A stretch of 64,000 bases of DNA from Streptomyces sp. NBC_01341 (GTDB taxonomy: Bacteria; Actinomycetota; Actinomycetes; Streptomycetales; Streptomycetaceae): positions 4,712,001 through 4,776,000 of the forward strand of contig NZ_CP108364.1 of NCBI RefSeq assembly GCF_035946055.1, read 5' to 3'. A program made the position numbers and the translations under genes. Every line of letters starts with the position of its first letter. Within the stretch, counting starts at the first letter, position 1. The notes below the pieces were generated by a model. It was not told the DNA's origin and did no database searches. It was given only the letters and a program-made list of their open reading frames with translations. Of the stretch, positions 17,436-26,678 are shown piece after piece.

Positions 17436-18194
17436 TCAGAGCGCGAGCGACAGGAGCACGGGCGCCGCGCGCCGGTTCAGCGTGGCCGCGGCGGCCCGCA
17501 GCCGGTGCGCGTGCTCGATCGGCAGCGACAGCGCCAGGCAGCCGGCCGACGAACCCGCCGTCAGCGGAACCGCCGCGCACACGGTGCCCACGGCGTACTC
17601 CTGCAGATCGAGGACGGGCACCGTCGCCGGCTGGCTGTCCAGCTTGGAGAACAGCACCTTCTCGTTGGTGATGGTCCGGGACGTCAGCCGCGCGATCCGG
17701 TGCCGGGAGAGGTGGTCGCGACGGCCGTTCTGGTCGAGCTGCGTCAGCAGGCACTTGCCGATCGCGCTGGCGTGGGCCGCCGAGCGGAAGTCCACCCACT
17801 CGTTGACGGCGGGGGTGCGCGGCCCGTCCGCCACCTGCGTCACACGGATCTCGCCGTCGACGTACCGGCTGACGTAGACCGCCGCGCCGACCGAGTCCCG
17901 GAGCTGTGCCAGGGTCTGCTGGAGTTTCGCCTCCAGGGCCTGCCGGCGGGCCGATCCGGAGCCGAGTTCCAGGAGCGAGGCTCCGATGACGTACGCACCG
18001 TCGGTGACCTGTTCGACGTATCCCTCACGGCGCAGGGTCAGCAGGAGGGGTGCGAGGTGCCCGGTCGGCAGTCCTGTCTCCCGGGAGAGCTGGGCGACGG
18101 TCACGCCGTCACCGTGCGTGGACACCGATTCGAGCACACGCAGGGCGTACTGCACCGAATGGAACGGCGCCTTCGGCTCCGGCTTCAACGCCAC
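17436..18194 (-). CDS. IclR-family transcriptional regulator
   Basis: A 252-residue regulator. The N-terminal winged HTH (VQYALRVLESVSTHGDGVTVAQLSRETGLP) is followed by the IclR effector domain (ASAIGKCLLTQL and LQEYAVGTVCAAVPL). The GTG at 18194 is chosen because GAGGGGG lies 5-6 nt upstream. The reading frame extends further, but the extra residues are Arg/Pro-rich and not family-like. It converges on the GH13 cassette and is head-to-tail with the downstream end of the ehu-like operon. It could regulate either, and the sequence alone does not decide. Confidence 0.88.
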   Translation of the reverse strand: MALKPEPKAPFHSVQYALRVLESVSTHGDGVTVAQLSRETGLPTGHLAPLLLTLRREGYVEQVTDGAYVIGASLLELGSGSARRQALEAKLQQTLAQLRDSVGAAVYVSRYVDGEIRVTQVADGPRTPAVNEWVDFRSAAHASAIGKCLLTQLDQNGRRDHLSRHRIARLTSRTITNEKVLFSKLDSQPATVPVLDLQEYAVGTVCAAVPLTAGSSAGCLALSLPIEHAHRLRAAAATLNRRAAPVLLSLAL

Positions 18195-18370
18195 GGGTTC
18201 CCCCTCAGGTCCTCTGCCAGGTCGTGATCGCACGCTTCCGTCCCACGATAGTCGCCAAGGCACCTGTTCGGAGAGGGTGTTGACGAGTAATTGGTGCGCC
18301 CCGGCCTTGTCAGCAGGGGCGCACCCCGGAGGCATATGACGCAGTCATGCGCACTATGCCAACAGCAAGG

Positions 18371-19204
18371 TCACAGCACCGCGTTCAGGAATGCGCGTGT
18401 ACGTTCGTGCTCCGGATCGGAGAAGATCTTTTCCGGCGAACCGGACTCCACGACCTTCCCCGCGTCGAACATCAGGACCTTCTCCGACACGTCCCGGGCG
18501 AAGTTCATCTCGTGGGTCACACAGAGCATCGTGATGTCGGTGTTCCTGGCGATGTCGACCAGCAGATCCAGCACACCGGCCACCAGCTCGGGATCCAGCG
18601 CGGACGTCACCTCGTCGAGGAGCAGGATCTCCGGGCGCATCGCCAGCGCCCTGGCGATCGCGACGCGCTGCTGCTGTCCGCCGGACAGCTGCGACGGGTG
18701 GGCGTCGGTCCTGCCGGCGAGCCCCACCAGGTCGAGCAGCTCCCGGGCCCGTGTCTCCGCCTCGTCCCGGTCCATCCCGAGGACGTTGACCGGCGCCTCG
18801 GTGATGTTCTGCAGGACCTTCATGTGGGGGAAGAGGTTGAACTGCTGGAAGACCATCCCGATCTTCTTCCGGGACACGCGCAGATCCTTCTCGCCCGCGG
18901 GTTTCAGCGCGCCCGAGGGCGTACGCACGTGGGACAGCGGTGAGCCGTCGACCCAGATCACGCCGTCGCTGACCCGCTCCAGCGTCATCAGCAGCCGCAG
19001 GATCGTGGTCTTCCCCGAACCGCTCGGCCCGATCAGAGTGACGTGCTCACCGCGCCGGACGGTGAAGTCCAGCTCGTCCAGGACCACGTGGTCGCCGTAG
19101 CGCTTGACGACCCTGTCGAAGCGGACCAGGGGTTCCACACCGGTCGTCCCGGTGGCCGGAGCCGCGTCCGCGGGGTCCTCGATGGGGGCGGATTCAGTGG
19201 CCAA
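18371..19204 (-). CDS. ehuA: EhuA-type amino-acid/ectoine ABC transporter ATPase
   Basis: A 277-residue ATPase of the polar amino acid uptake type. Walker A GPSGSGKTT, Q-loop VFQQFNLFPHM, signature LSGGQQQRVAIARAL, Walker B ILLLDEVTSALD and switch His in CVTHEM are all present. The TTG start at 19204 overlaps the ehuD stop by 11 bp and has GGAG 6 nt upstream. A GTG at 19138 is the alternative and would remove an Ala/Pro-rich N-terminal tail. Last gene of the four-gene importer operon. Confidence 0.85.
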   Translation of the reverse strand: MATESAPIEDPADAAPATGTTGVEPLVRFDRVVKRYGDHVVLDELDFTVRRGEHVTLIGPSGSGKTTILRLLMTLERVSDGVIWVDGSPLSHVRTPSGALKPAGEKDLRVSRKKIGMVFQQFNLFPHMKVLQNITEAPVNVLGMDRDEAETRARELLDLVGLAGRTDAHPSQLSGGQQQRVAIARALAMRPEILLLDEVTSALDPELVAGVLDLLVDIARNTDITMLCVTHEMNFARDVSEKVLMFDAGKVVESGSPEKIFSDPEHERTRAFLNAVL

Positions 19205-19838
19205 GGCGCTTCTCCAGCTTTCTCATCAGCAGCGAGGTCGGGTAGCTCGCGATCAGGAAGATCAGACCCGCGAGCGTCCAGGCCTCGGTGTACGCGAAGT
19301 GGTCGGCCCCGTACTTCCGGGCCTCGAAGACCATCTCCTGGACCGTGATCACGGCCAGGAACGGGGTCTCCTTGAACATCGAGACGGCGTAGTTGCCGAG
19401 GGCGGGCAGTACGTTGCGCACCGCCTGGGGCAGGATCACCGCCTGCCAGGTGCGCCGGGGCGACAGCGAGAGGGCCCGGCAGGCCTCCCACTGCCCCTTG
19501 GGCACGCCGTCGATCCCGGCCCTGTACACCTCCGAGGTGTACGCGGCGTAGTGGACGCCCAGGACGACGATGCCGACGGTCAGCGGCTCCACGGAGGTGA
19601 AGACGGCGGCCGCGCCGACCAGTTGCACCAGCAGAGGGGTGGAGCGGACGAACTCCATGACCGCCTTCACCGGCAGCGTGACGAGCCGGGAGGGGGCCCG
19701 TCCGGCCACCGCGATCGCGAGTCCGAGCACCGCCGCCACCAGTGTGCCGAGCAGGGTCGCGAGCAGGGTGACCCGGAAGCCTTCGAGCAGCAGGGGGAGG
19801 GCCTCGCGGGCCGCCTCCCAGTCGAATGTCCGGTTCAC
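19194..19838 (-). CDS. ehuD: EhuD-type ABC permease
   Basis: A 214-residue His/Glu/Gln/Arg/opine-type permease with about five membrane segments and the family signature YTSEVYRAGIDGVPKGQWEA...LPQAVRNVLPALGN. It starts at a GTG overlapping the ehuC stop (GTGA). The gene order binding protein-permease-permease-ATPase and sequence resemblance point to the ectoine/hydroxyectoine system. Confidence 0.8.
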   Translation of the reverse strand: MNRTFDWEAAREALPLLLEGFRVTLLATLLGTLVAAVLGLAIAVAGRAPSRLVTLPVKAVMEFVRSTPLLVQLVGAAAVFTSVEPLTVGIVVLGVHYAAYTSEVYRAGIDGVPKGQWEACRALSLSPRRTWQAVILPQAVRNVLPALGNYAVSMFKETPFLAVITVQEMVFEARKYGADHFAYTEAWTLAGLIFLIASYPTSLLMRKLEKRLGH

Positions 19839-20569
19839 CGGGTGCCTCCGGCCGTCGTGACGGGTTCGGCTCCGCGGGTCCTGAACACACCTGCCGCGCC
19901 GGTGTCCAGGCCGAGGCGCCGCTTGGCGTTCCGCTCCAGCAGGTTCATCAGCAGTGTCAGCGCGTAGGCGAGCACGAAGTAGACGGCGAGCAGCAGGAGG
20001 TAGGCCGTGAGGCTCTCACCGGTCAGGCTGCGGACGTGCTCGACCGCCGTCATCAGGTCGGCCGCGGAGAGCAGCCACAGCAGCGGTGTGGCCTTCAGGA
20101 GCTGGATCAGCAGGTTGGTGAAGGAGGGGATCATCTGTACCCAGGCCTGGGGAAGGATCACCTTCCGCATCCGGTGGAACGGGGTCATGTTCAGTGCCAC
20201 GGCCGCCTCGTACTGCGCGCGCGGCACGGAGTTGACCGCGCCGCGCACGATCTCGGCGCCGTAGGCGCCGAAGTTGAGGCCGAAGGCCACCACCCCGCAG
20301 AGAAGGGGCGCCAGTTCGTAGCCCGTCAGCTGCGGCATCGCGTAGTAGAACCAGAACAGCTGGACGTAGAGCGAGGTGCCGCGGAAGAACTCCACGACGG
20401 TCCGGGAGACCCCGCGCACCGACAGCAGCCGGCTCCCGGCCATCAGGCCGAGGACGAAGGACAGCACCAGCGCGAGCAGCGAGCCGAGTACGGTCGCCTC
20501 CAGCGTCACCCACAGCCCCGATCTGATCTGTGGCAGTTCGTCGAGGAAGGTGGAGAAGAAGTCACTCAT
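19835..20569 (-). CDS. ehuC: EhuC-type ABC permease
   Basis: A 244-residue permease paralogous to the neighbouring EhuD. Membrane segments start at about residue 20, and the signature YGAEIVRGAVNSVPRAQYEA...LPQAWVQMIPSFTN is present. It has a somewhat extended hydrophilic C-terminus. It starts 19 bp after the binding-protein gene and overlaps ehuD by 4 bp. Confidence 0.8.
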   Translation of the reverse strand: MSDFFSTFLDELPQIRSGLWVTLEATVLGSLLALVLSFVLGLMAGSRLLSVRGVSRTVVEFFRGTSLYVQLFWFYYAMPQLTGYELAPLLCGVVAFGLNFGAYGAEIVRGAVNSVPRAQYEAAVALNMTPFHRMRKVILPQAWVQMIPSFTNLLIQLLKATPLLWLLSAADLMTAVEHVRSLTGESLTAYLLLLAVYFVLAYALTLLMNLLERNAKRRLGLDTGAAGVFRTRGAEPVTTAGGTR

Positions 20570-20588
20570 ACGGTGTGGTCCGCTCCCG

Positions 20589-21491
20589 TCAGCCCTTGCA
20601 CAGGTCGGCGGTCTTCAGCGTGGCCGGCGGGACCTCCGTCGCGCCGAAGCCGTAGTCCCGCAGCAGGCCCACATAGCGCGACCGGTCCGAGACGATCTTC
20701 TTCAGCTCACGGTTGAAGGAGTCCCGCAGGTCCTCGTTGCCCTGGCGGAACACCGCGCCGCCCGGGGAGAACTGCTGCTTGCCGTCCAGCTCCGGCACGA
20801 AGGCCTCGGTGACCTCGGTGTCCGGGTTGGTCTTCGCCAGCCAGCGCAGGGAGATGCCGGTGAGCAGGAAGGCGTCGACCCGCCCGCCCTTCACGGCGTC
20901 CGCGCCGTCCTGCGGCTTCTGCAGCGTCTTGATCCTGTCCTCGGGGATGCCCGCACCCTTGGCGTACGAGGCCTCGACGGCACCGGACATCACCCCGACG
21001 GTGACCCCCGCGGCCTCGGCGGACGCCAGGTCGGTGAGCTTTCCCGGGTTGCCCTTCTTCACCATCAGTGCGGTCGGCGAGATGAACTCGGGCTCGGAGA
21101 AGAGGGCGTTGGCACAGCGCTCGGGGGTGATGGCCATGCCCGCACTGACCACGTCGTACTTCCCGGCCTGCAGTCCGGGGATCAGCCCGTCCCACTCGGA
21201 GAGGGTGGGCTTCAGCTCGTCGACGCCGAGCGCCTTGAATATCTCCCGGTGAAGGGTGGGCGCCTCGCCCTTGAGCTGCTTGCCCTCCATGTAGCCGTAC
21301 GGGGCCTCGTTGGCGTACGCGACACGGACGAAGCCCTGCTTGCGGAGCTTGTCCAGGGCGCCCTCACCGTCCGCCGCGCCGGAGCCGGTCCTGCTGCACG
21401 CGGAGAGCAGGCCGGGGACGACGAGCAGACCTCCCACGGCCGCGGTTCGGTTGAGGAAGCCCCTGCGGGACAGGTGAGGGAAGTCAGCCAT
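20589..21491 (-). CDS. ehuB: EhuB-type substrate-binding lipoprotein (ectoine/hydroxyectoine)
   Basis: A 300-residue family-3 solute-binding protein. The N-terminus has a twin-arginine motif SRRGFLNR and lipobox LLSAC, so it is probably Tat-exported and lipidated. VRVAYANEAPYGYMEG, the EAP triplet and the DVVSAGMAITPERC segment are characteristic of ectoine/hydroxyectoine-binding EhuB. Family knowledge: EhuB delivers these compatible solutes to EhuCD/EhuA for use as osmoprotectant or nutrient. First gene of the operon; the 218-bp gap upstream (21492-21709) should hold its promoter. Confidence 0.82.
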   Translation of the reverse strand: MADFPHLSRRGFLNRTAAVGGLLVVPGLLSACSRTGSGAADGEGALDKLRKQGFVRVAYANEAPYGYMEGKQLKGEAPTLHREIFKALGVDELKPTLSEWDGLIPGLQAGKYDVVSAGMAITPERCANALFSEPEFISPTALMVKKGNPGKLTDLASAEAAGVTVGVMSGAVEASYAKGAGIPEDRIKTLQKPQDGADAVKGGRVDAFLLTGISLRWLAKTNPDTEVTEAFVPELDGKQQFSPGGAVFRQGNEDLRDSFNRELKKIVSDRSRYVGLLRDYGFGATEVPPATLKTADLCKG

Positions 21492-21709
21492 GGTTCGCGG
21501 TCTCCTGAAGAAATCGGGGTGTCGAACGTTCCGGACAGGCTGAGCACCTGCCCGGTCCGGGACGTCTATGCAGGAAGCGCTGTCATGTGACCGAACGGTG
21601 GCCGGAGGGAGACCTTCCCGTGTTCCGTCGGGGGCGGAGGGCGACGGCCGGTGTGCGGGGCGTATCGCCCCCGGCCGGTACGTTCATGACTGGCCGTTAT
21701 GCCGGAATG

Positions 21710-22669
21710 TCAGAGCGGGATGTCCGGAGACGGGACGTAACCACGCCGTATGTCCACCACGTTGGGCAGCGAGTCACCGGATGCCCAGCGCTCGTACATC
21801 GAAACGAACTGCTCGCCCAGCCGGTCGCGCCAGCCGGCGGTGTCGCCGCTCATGTGCGGGGACACCAGGAGGCCCGGCACATCCCACAGGGGGCTCGAAG
21901 GGTCCAGCGGCTCCTCCTGGAACACGTCGAGCGCCGCGCCCGCGATCCACCGCCTGCGGAGCGCCTCGGCGAGGTCGCCCTCGACGGTCAGCTGTCCCCG
22001 GCCCACGTTCACGAAGTGCGCCGAGGGCTGGAGGAGGCCGAAGAACCGGGCGTCGAACATCCCGCGCGTCGCGTCCGTCAGCGGAGCCGCGGAGATCACC
22101 CAGTCCGCACCGGCGGCCAGCCGGTCCAGGTCCTCGACGCCGTGGATCGACCGCCGTGCCGTGCGCCCCACGAGCGCCACCCGGACGCCGAGGCCGTGCA
22201 GCAGCCGCATGATCTCCCGGCCGACGGGGCCCGCGCCGACGACGACCGCGCGGCTGCCCGCGAGCCTGCGCGTCTCGCGGTGACGCCACCGGTGCTCGCG
22301 CTGCAGCGCCAGCGTGCCGGGCAGGTCCTTCGCGAAGGCGAGCACGAGGCCGGCGACGTATTCGGCGATCGGCAGCTCGAAGACGCCCCGGGCGTTGGTG
22401 ACGACGGTGGACGACGCGGCCAGCTCCGGGCACAGCAGCCGGTCCACCCCGGCGCTCGCCGTGTGCACCCAGCCGGGGCGGGGTCCCTCGCCCGGCCACG
22501 CCTCGCGGACGGCGTCGGAGGTGAAGTCCCAGACGAGCAGCACATCGGCTTCCGGCAGCTGTGCGGCGAGTGTCCGCGCGTCGGCGTACCGGACGTGGGC
22601 GCGGCCGGTCAGCCGGCCCAGGCGTGGTGGCGGGTCGGTGTCCAGGACGAGGATCACGGGAGTGGTCAT
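21710..22669 (-). CDS. D-2-hydroxyacid dehydrogenase
   Basis: A 319-residue NAD(P)-dependent 2-hydroxyacid dehydrogenase. The Rossmann motif VVGAGPVGREI, VNVGRG (catalytic Arg), DVFQEEPL (Glu) and SPHMSGDT (His) are all in the expected order. The ATG at 22669 is used. A GTG at 22690 is possible, and neither start has a good Shine-Dalgarno, so the message may be leaderless. It lies upstream of ehuB in the same direction and divergent from the EutA-like gene, which suggests a role in the catabolism of the imported solute (inference). Confidence 0.85.
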   Translation of the reverse strand: MTTPVILVLDTDPPPRLGRLTGRAHVRYADARTLAAQLPEADVLLVWDFTSDAVREAWPGEGPRPGWVHTASAGVDRLLCPELAASSTVVTNARGVFELPIAEYVAGLVLAFAKDLPGTLALQREHRWRHRETRRLAGSRAVVVGAGPVGREIMRLLHGLGVRVALVGRTARRSIHGVEDLDRLAAGADWVISAAPLTDATRGMFDARFFGLLQPSAHFVNVGRGQLTVEGDLAEALRRRWIAGAALDVFQEEPLDPSSPLWDVPGLLVSPHMSGDTAGWRDRLGEQFVSMYERWASGDSLPNVVDIRRGYVPSPDIPL

Positions 22670-22845
22670 CAGGAATGACCACGCTCGCACCGGGGCACAC
22701 GCCCGTCAACACGGCCTCCTGTGCCTCTGAGGAAACCGCAGGTCACGGGCGTTGCGGGCGGCAGTATGCCCCCAAAAGGGGAATACTTGTCCCAGACAGG
22801 GGCAGCGGTGGAGGCACGACATCCGGACGCACGGGAAGGATGGAC

Positions 22846-23610
22846 ATGACGACCGTAGGACTTCTTTATCCGGGCCACTCCGCGGAGGACGACTTCCCGC
22901 GGATGGAGGTCATGCTCGACAGCGACATCAGGGTGCCGGTGTTCCACACCGATATCGACGAGGACGCCCGCAGGCCCGATTCCCTCCGCGACGCCGGTAC
23001 GCCCGACCGCCTGGCCGCCGGTGTCGAGGAGCTGCGCATGGCCGGCGCCGAGTCGCTGGTCTGGGCCTGCTCGGGCGGGAGCTTCGCCTACGGCTGGGAC
23101 GGCGCGCACGAGCAGATCGCGGAGCTGGCCAGGGCGGCCGGGCTCCCCGCCTCCAGCAGCTCCTTCGCCTTCGTGCACGCGGTGCGCGAACTGGGCGCGT
23201 CCCGGGTCGCCGTAGCGGCGACCTACACCGAGGACGTCGCCGCGCTCTTCGCCGGCTTCCTCGGGGCCGGGGGTGTCGAAGTGACCGCGACGCGAGGCGC
23301 GGGCATCATCAACGCGTCCGACGCCGCGTCCGCGGACGTGGACCGGGTCAAGGAGCTGGCCGTGGCCGGCAACCACCCCGACGCCGAGGTGGTCCTGCTC
23401 CCCGACAACGCCCTCCACACCGCCGCGTTCGTCCCCGAGCTGGAGGAACTGCTCGGCAAGCCGGTCCTGACCGCGAACCAGGTGGCGGTCTGGGAGGGGC
23501 TCAGGCTCGCCGAACGCCGTATCTGGGCGCCGACCCTCGGCACCCTCTTCGCGACCCGCGAACCCCCGGTGGGCGCCGGTGAGCCGCGGGGTATCGAGGT
23601 GCGCGAATAG
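22846..23610 (+). CDS. Asp/Glu racemase-superfamily protein, EutA/maleate isomerase-like
   Basis: A 254-residue protein of the Asp/Glu/hydantoin racemase superfamily, similar to maleate cis-trans isomerase and the ectoine-utilisation protein EutA. A first active-site Cys is visible (LVWACSGGS, Cys75). The position where the second catalytic Cys is usual reads LLPDNALHT, so this protein appears to have a single Cys. The ATG at 22846 has GGAAGG 6-7 nt upstream. Divergent from the hydroxyacid dehydrogenase, with a shared 176-bp promoter region. The link to ectoine metabolism rests on the ehu neighbours and is an inference. Confidence 0.75.
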   Translation: MTTVGLLYPGHSAEDDFPRMEVMLDSDIRVPVFHTDIDEDARRPDSLRDAGTPDRLAAGVEELRMAGAESLVWACSGGSFAYGWDGAHEQIAELARAAGLPASSSSFAFVHAVRELGASRVAVAATYTEDVAALFAGFLGAGGVEVTATRGAGIINASDAASADVDRVKELAVAGNHPDAEVVLLPDNALHTAAFVPELEELLGKPVLTANQVAVWEGLRLAERRIWAPTLGTLFATREPPVGAGEPRGIEVRE

Positions 23611-23698
23611 CCGCGCCGACGCGGCGGCGCGGGAATAAGCGGAGCCACCCTCCTGTTTGCACCCTCCGATACGCAGACGCACCGGAGAGGCCGAACAC

Positions 23699-24799
23699 GT
23701 GGAAGAGAACCGAGGCGACGGGATTCGCGGCACCGCTGGAGGGACGGCTCCCGTCCCCCTCTCCGTGCTCGACCTGGTGAGTGTGGGCGCGGGCCGCACC
23801 GCGAGCCAGGCCCTGCGCACCAGCGTGGACATCGCGAAGCTCGCCGAGCGGCGCGGTTTCCACCGCTACTGGGTCGCCGAGCACCACTCGATGCCCGGTG
23901 TGGCCTCCTCGTCGCCCGCCGTCATCCTGGCCCACCTGGCCGCGTACACCGAACGCATCCGGCTCGGGTCCGGCGGTGTGATGCTCCCCAACCACGCGCC
24001 CCTGGTCATCGCGGAGCAGTTCGGCACCCTGGAGGCGATGGCACCCGGACGCGTCGACCTCGGCCTCGGCCGCGCACCCGGCACGGACGGAGCCACCGCG
24101 GCCGCTCTGCGCCGCACGGACCGGCTCAACGAGGGCGCCGACGACTTCCCGGAGCAGCTGGCCGAGCTCACCCGTTTCCTGGACGACGACTTCCCCGACG
24201 GCCACCCCTACGCCCGGATCCACGCCGTCCCCGGCCCCGTCCAGGCCACCTCGCCCGGAGGGGTCCAGTCGGCCGCCCGGCCCCCCGTCTGGCTGCTGGG
24301 TTCCTCCGGCTTCAGCGCCCAGCTGGCGGGTGTCCTCGGGCTGCCCTTCGCCTTCGCCCACCACTTCTCCGCGCGGAACACCGTGCCCGCCCTCGACCTG
24401 TACCGCGAGTCCTTCCGGCCCTCCGCGGCGCTCGACGCCCCCTACGCCCTCATCGGGGTCTCGGCGCTGGCGGCCGACGAGGAACGCGAGGCCAGGCGAC
24501 AGGTGCTGACCGGCGCCCTGTCCATGGTCCGGCTGCGCACCGGCCGCCCCGGCCTGGTGCCGAGCCCCGAGGAGGCGGAGGCACACGACTTCAGCCCCAT
24601 GGAACGCGAGTTCGTCGACGGCTGGCTGAAGAACATCGTCCACGGCACGCCGGACGAGGTCCGCAGCGGCCTGGACGACCTGGCCAAGCGCACCGGTGCG
24701 GACGAGCTCATGATCACGGCCAACGCGCACGGCGGCGAGGCGCGGCTGCGCTCGTACGAGCTGATCGCGGACGCCTATGGGCTGCCCGGGGCGGCCTGA
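23699..24799 (+). CDS. Luciferase-like (LLM) flavin-dependent oxidoreductase
   Basis: A 366-residue member of the LLM family, group with the LSVLDLVSVGAGRTASQAL opening often annotated as MsnO8-like. YWVAEHHSMPGVASSSPAV, RIRLGSGGVMLPNHAPL and LGLGRAPGTDG are diagnostic of the TIM-barrel, FMN- or F420-binding fold. Start GTG at 23699 with GGAGAGG upstream. The substrate is unknown. It converges with cdgA at a strong hairpin. Confidence 0.85.
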   Translation: MEENRGDGIRGTAGGTAPVPLSVLDLVSVGAGRTASQALRTSVDIAKLAERRGFHRYWVAEHHSMPGVASSSPAVILAHLAAYTERIRLGSGGVMLPNHAPLVIAEQFGTLEAMAPGRVDLGLGRAPGTDGATAAALRRTDRLNEGADDFPEQLAELTRFLDDDFPDGHPYARIHAVPGPVQATSPGGVQSAARPPVWLLGSSGFSAQLAGVLGLPFAFAHHFSARNTVPALDLYRESFRPSAALDAPYALIGVSALAADEEREARRQVLTGALSMVRLRTGRPGLVPSPEEAEAHDFSPMEREFVDGWLKNIVHGTPDEVRSGLDDLAKRTGADELMITANAHGGEARLRSYELIADAYGLPGAA

Positions 24800-24820
24800 C
24801 CGGCGACACTCCCGGATCAC

Positions 24821-24864
24821 CGGCACCCGGCCCCGGGGCTCAGCCCTCCAGGGGCCGGGTGCCG
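24821..24864. terminator. Bidirectional terminator between LLM gene and cdgA
   Basis: A perfect 14-bp inverted repeat (24821-24834 and 24851-24864) with a 16-nt loop. The right arm lies within the last codons of cdgA. Confidence 0.7.
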
Positions 24865-26678
24865 ATCAGTTCGGCGATGCGCTCCGGCGCCACCGCGCGC
24901 GAGTAGAGCCAGCCCTGCCCGGTGTCGCAGCCGATCCGGCGCAGGCGCTCCGCCTGGCCCGAGGTCTCCACGCACTCCGCGGTGACCGTCAGGCCCAGGC
25001 GGTGCGCGAGCTGCACCATGGCCTCCACGATCGTCTCGTCGGCCGGGCTGGGATGCGCGCCGTCCTCGTAACGGAAGCCGCGCACGAAGGAGCCGTCCAG
25101 CTTCAGTACGGAGACGGGCAGCCGGCTGAGATAGGCCAGGTTGGAGTAGCCGGTACCGAAGTCGTCGATCGCGATCCGCACCCCCATGTCGCTGAGCGCC
25201 CGGAGCACCCGCAGCGGCCGGCCCGACGAACCCATCACGGCGGACTCGGTCAGCTCCAGTTGCAGCAGGCCGGGATCGAGACCGGTCTCCGCGAGGATCT
25301 CCGCGACGTCGGCGACCAGGTCCGAGTCCCAGACCTGCCGCACCGCGACGTTGACGCTGATGAACAGGGGCCTTTCGTCCGGGTGTTCCAGCTGCCAGCA
25401 GCGCGCCTGGCGGCAGGCCGTACGCAGCACCCACCGGCCGAGCTCGACGATCGTGCCGTCCTCCTCCGCGATCGGCACGAACCGGCTCGGGGCCAGCAGC
25501 CCGAAGCGCGGGTGGTTCCAGCGGACCAGGGCCTCGACACCCCGTACGACCTCGTCGGCCATGCCGACCAGCGGCTGGTACTCCAGCGTGAACTCACCGC
25601 GGTCCACGGCGGGCCGGAGCGTGGAGGAGAGCGCCTGCCGGGTCATCCGGTGCGCGTTGCGTTCGGGGTCGAAGAGGGTCCAGCGTGCCCTGCCGTCCGC
25701 CTTGGCCCAGTACAGCGTGGTGTCGGCGGCCTGCATCAGGGCGGTGGCCGAGGTGCCCGCCGTGGCCCGCTCCACCACGCCGATCGACGCGGACACCGAC
25801 AGCCGGGTCCCCGAGACGTCGAACGGGCGCTGCAACGCGGTGAGCACCGAACGGGCGAGTTCGGTGAGCTGGTGCGTGCCCGCCGAGTCCTCGATCAGGA
25901 TCGCGAACTCGTCACCGCCCAGGCGCGCCACCAGGTGCCCGCCGGCGTGGTGCGCGTCGGCCTCGGCGCAGTCGGTGAGCCGTCCGGCGACGGCGGCGAG
26001 CAGCCGGTCGCCGATGCGGTGCCCCAGGGTGTCGTTGACCGCCTTGAAGCCGTCGATGTCGAGATAACAGAGACCGATCCGGCCCTCCCGCCGCGCAGCG
26101 CCCTCCTGGAGGGGCGGGGTCTCCAGGGCGCCGGTGAGGCGTTCGAAGAACAGGGTGCGGTTGGGCAGGCGGGTCACGGGATCGTGTATGCGCAGATGGC
26201 GCAGGCGCTCGCGCAGTTCGCGCCGGTCGCTCACGTCGGCGAGGGACAGCAGGACGCGGCCCGTGCCGGTGGCGGGGTCTCCCATGGGTACGACGGTGAC
26301 CTCCGCCCACAGGGGCCTTCCGTCGGCGTGCTTGAGCCGCAGGGTGCACCGCAGCCGGTGGCGTTCGCCGCTCAGCACCTCGCCGTACGCACGCCAGGTG
26401 GAGCTGTCCGAGGTGAGGCCGACGAGTTCCGCCGCCGGCCGGTGCGCCAGGGCCGCGGGGTCGGCGCCGAGCAGACACCCCAGCGCGTCGTTCGCCCGGA
26501 CGACCTGACCCCGGTCGTCGACCACGGCCATGGGGAGGGCGGCGGCCGAGAAGGCGGCGCGGTAGTCACGCAGCTCGGAGAGACCGGACCGCTGATGGTC
26601 ACGTTCCGTGACCTCCGGTGGCCGGGTGCCGCGGGTCACGCCCGTTCCGGGCGTCGGCCCTTCGGGGGTTCCGCTCAC
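24840..26678 (-). CDS. cdgA: CdgA-like PAS-GGDEF-EAL c-di-GMP enzyme
   Basis: A 612-residue protein with a PAS domain (about 35-155), GGDEF domain with an intact GGDEF motif at 254-258, and an EAL domain with EAL at 382-384, LTESAVM, IDDFGTGYS, LKLDGSF and AECVET. Both cyclase and phosphodiesterase signatures look intact. No RxxD inhibitory site is seen 5 residues before GGDEF. No membrane segment, so it is cytoplasmic. The domain order and position relative to adpA and glxA match CdgA of S. coelicolor, a BldD-controlled regulator of development (family knowledge). The GTG at 26678 has GGGAG 6 nt upstream. Confidence 0.88.
   Translation of the reverse strand: MSGTPEGPTPGTGVTRGTRPPEVTERDHQRSGLSELRDYRAAFSAAALPMAVVDDRGQVVRANDALGCLLGADPAALAHRPAAELVGLTSDSSTWRAYGEVLSGERHRLRCTLRLKHADGRPLWAEVTVVPMGDPATGTGRVLLSLADVSDRRELRERLRHLRIHDPVTRLPNRTLFFERLTGALETPPLQEGAARREGRIGLCYLDIDGFKAVNDTLGHRIGDRLLAAVAGRLTDCAEADAHHAGGHLVARLGGDEFAILIEDSAGTHQLTELARSVLTALQRPFDVSGTRLSVSASIGVVERATAGTSATALMQAADTTLYWAKADGRARWTLFDPERNAHRMTRQALSSTLRPAVDRGEFTLEYQPLVGMADEVVRGVEALVRWNHPRFGLLAPSRFVPIAEEDGTIVELGRWVLRTACRQARCWQLEHPDERPLFISVNVAVRQVWDSDLVADVAEILAETGLDPGLLQLELTESAVMGSSGRPLRVLRALSDMGVRIAIDDFGTGYSNLAYLSRLPVSVLKLDGSFVRGFRYEDGAHPSPADETIVEAMVQLAHRLGLTVTAECVETSGQAERLRRIGCDTGQGWLYSRAVAPERIAELIGTRPLEG

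Noticed and set aside
18195..18335. 47-codon N-terminal extension of the IclR regulator
   Set aside because: The extra residues are not IclR-like and the GTG at 18194 has a much better Shine-Dalgarno.
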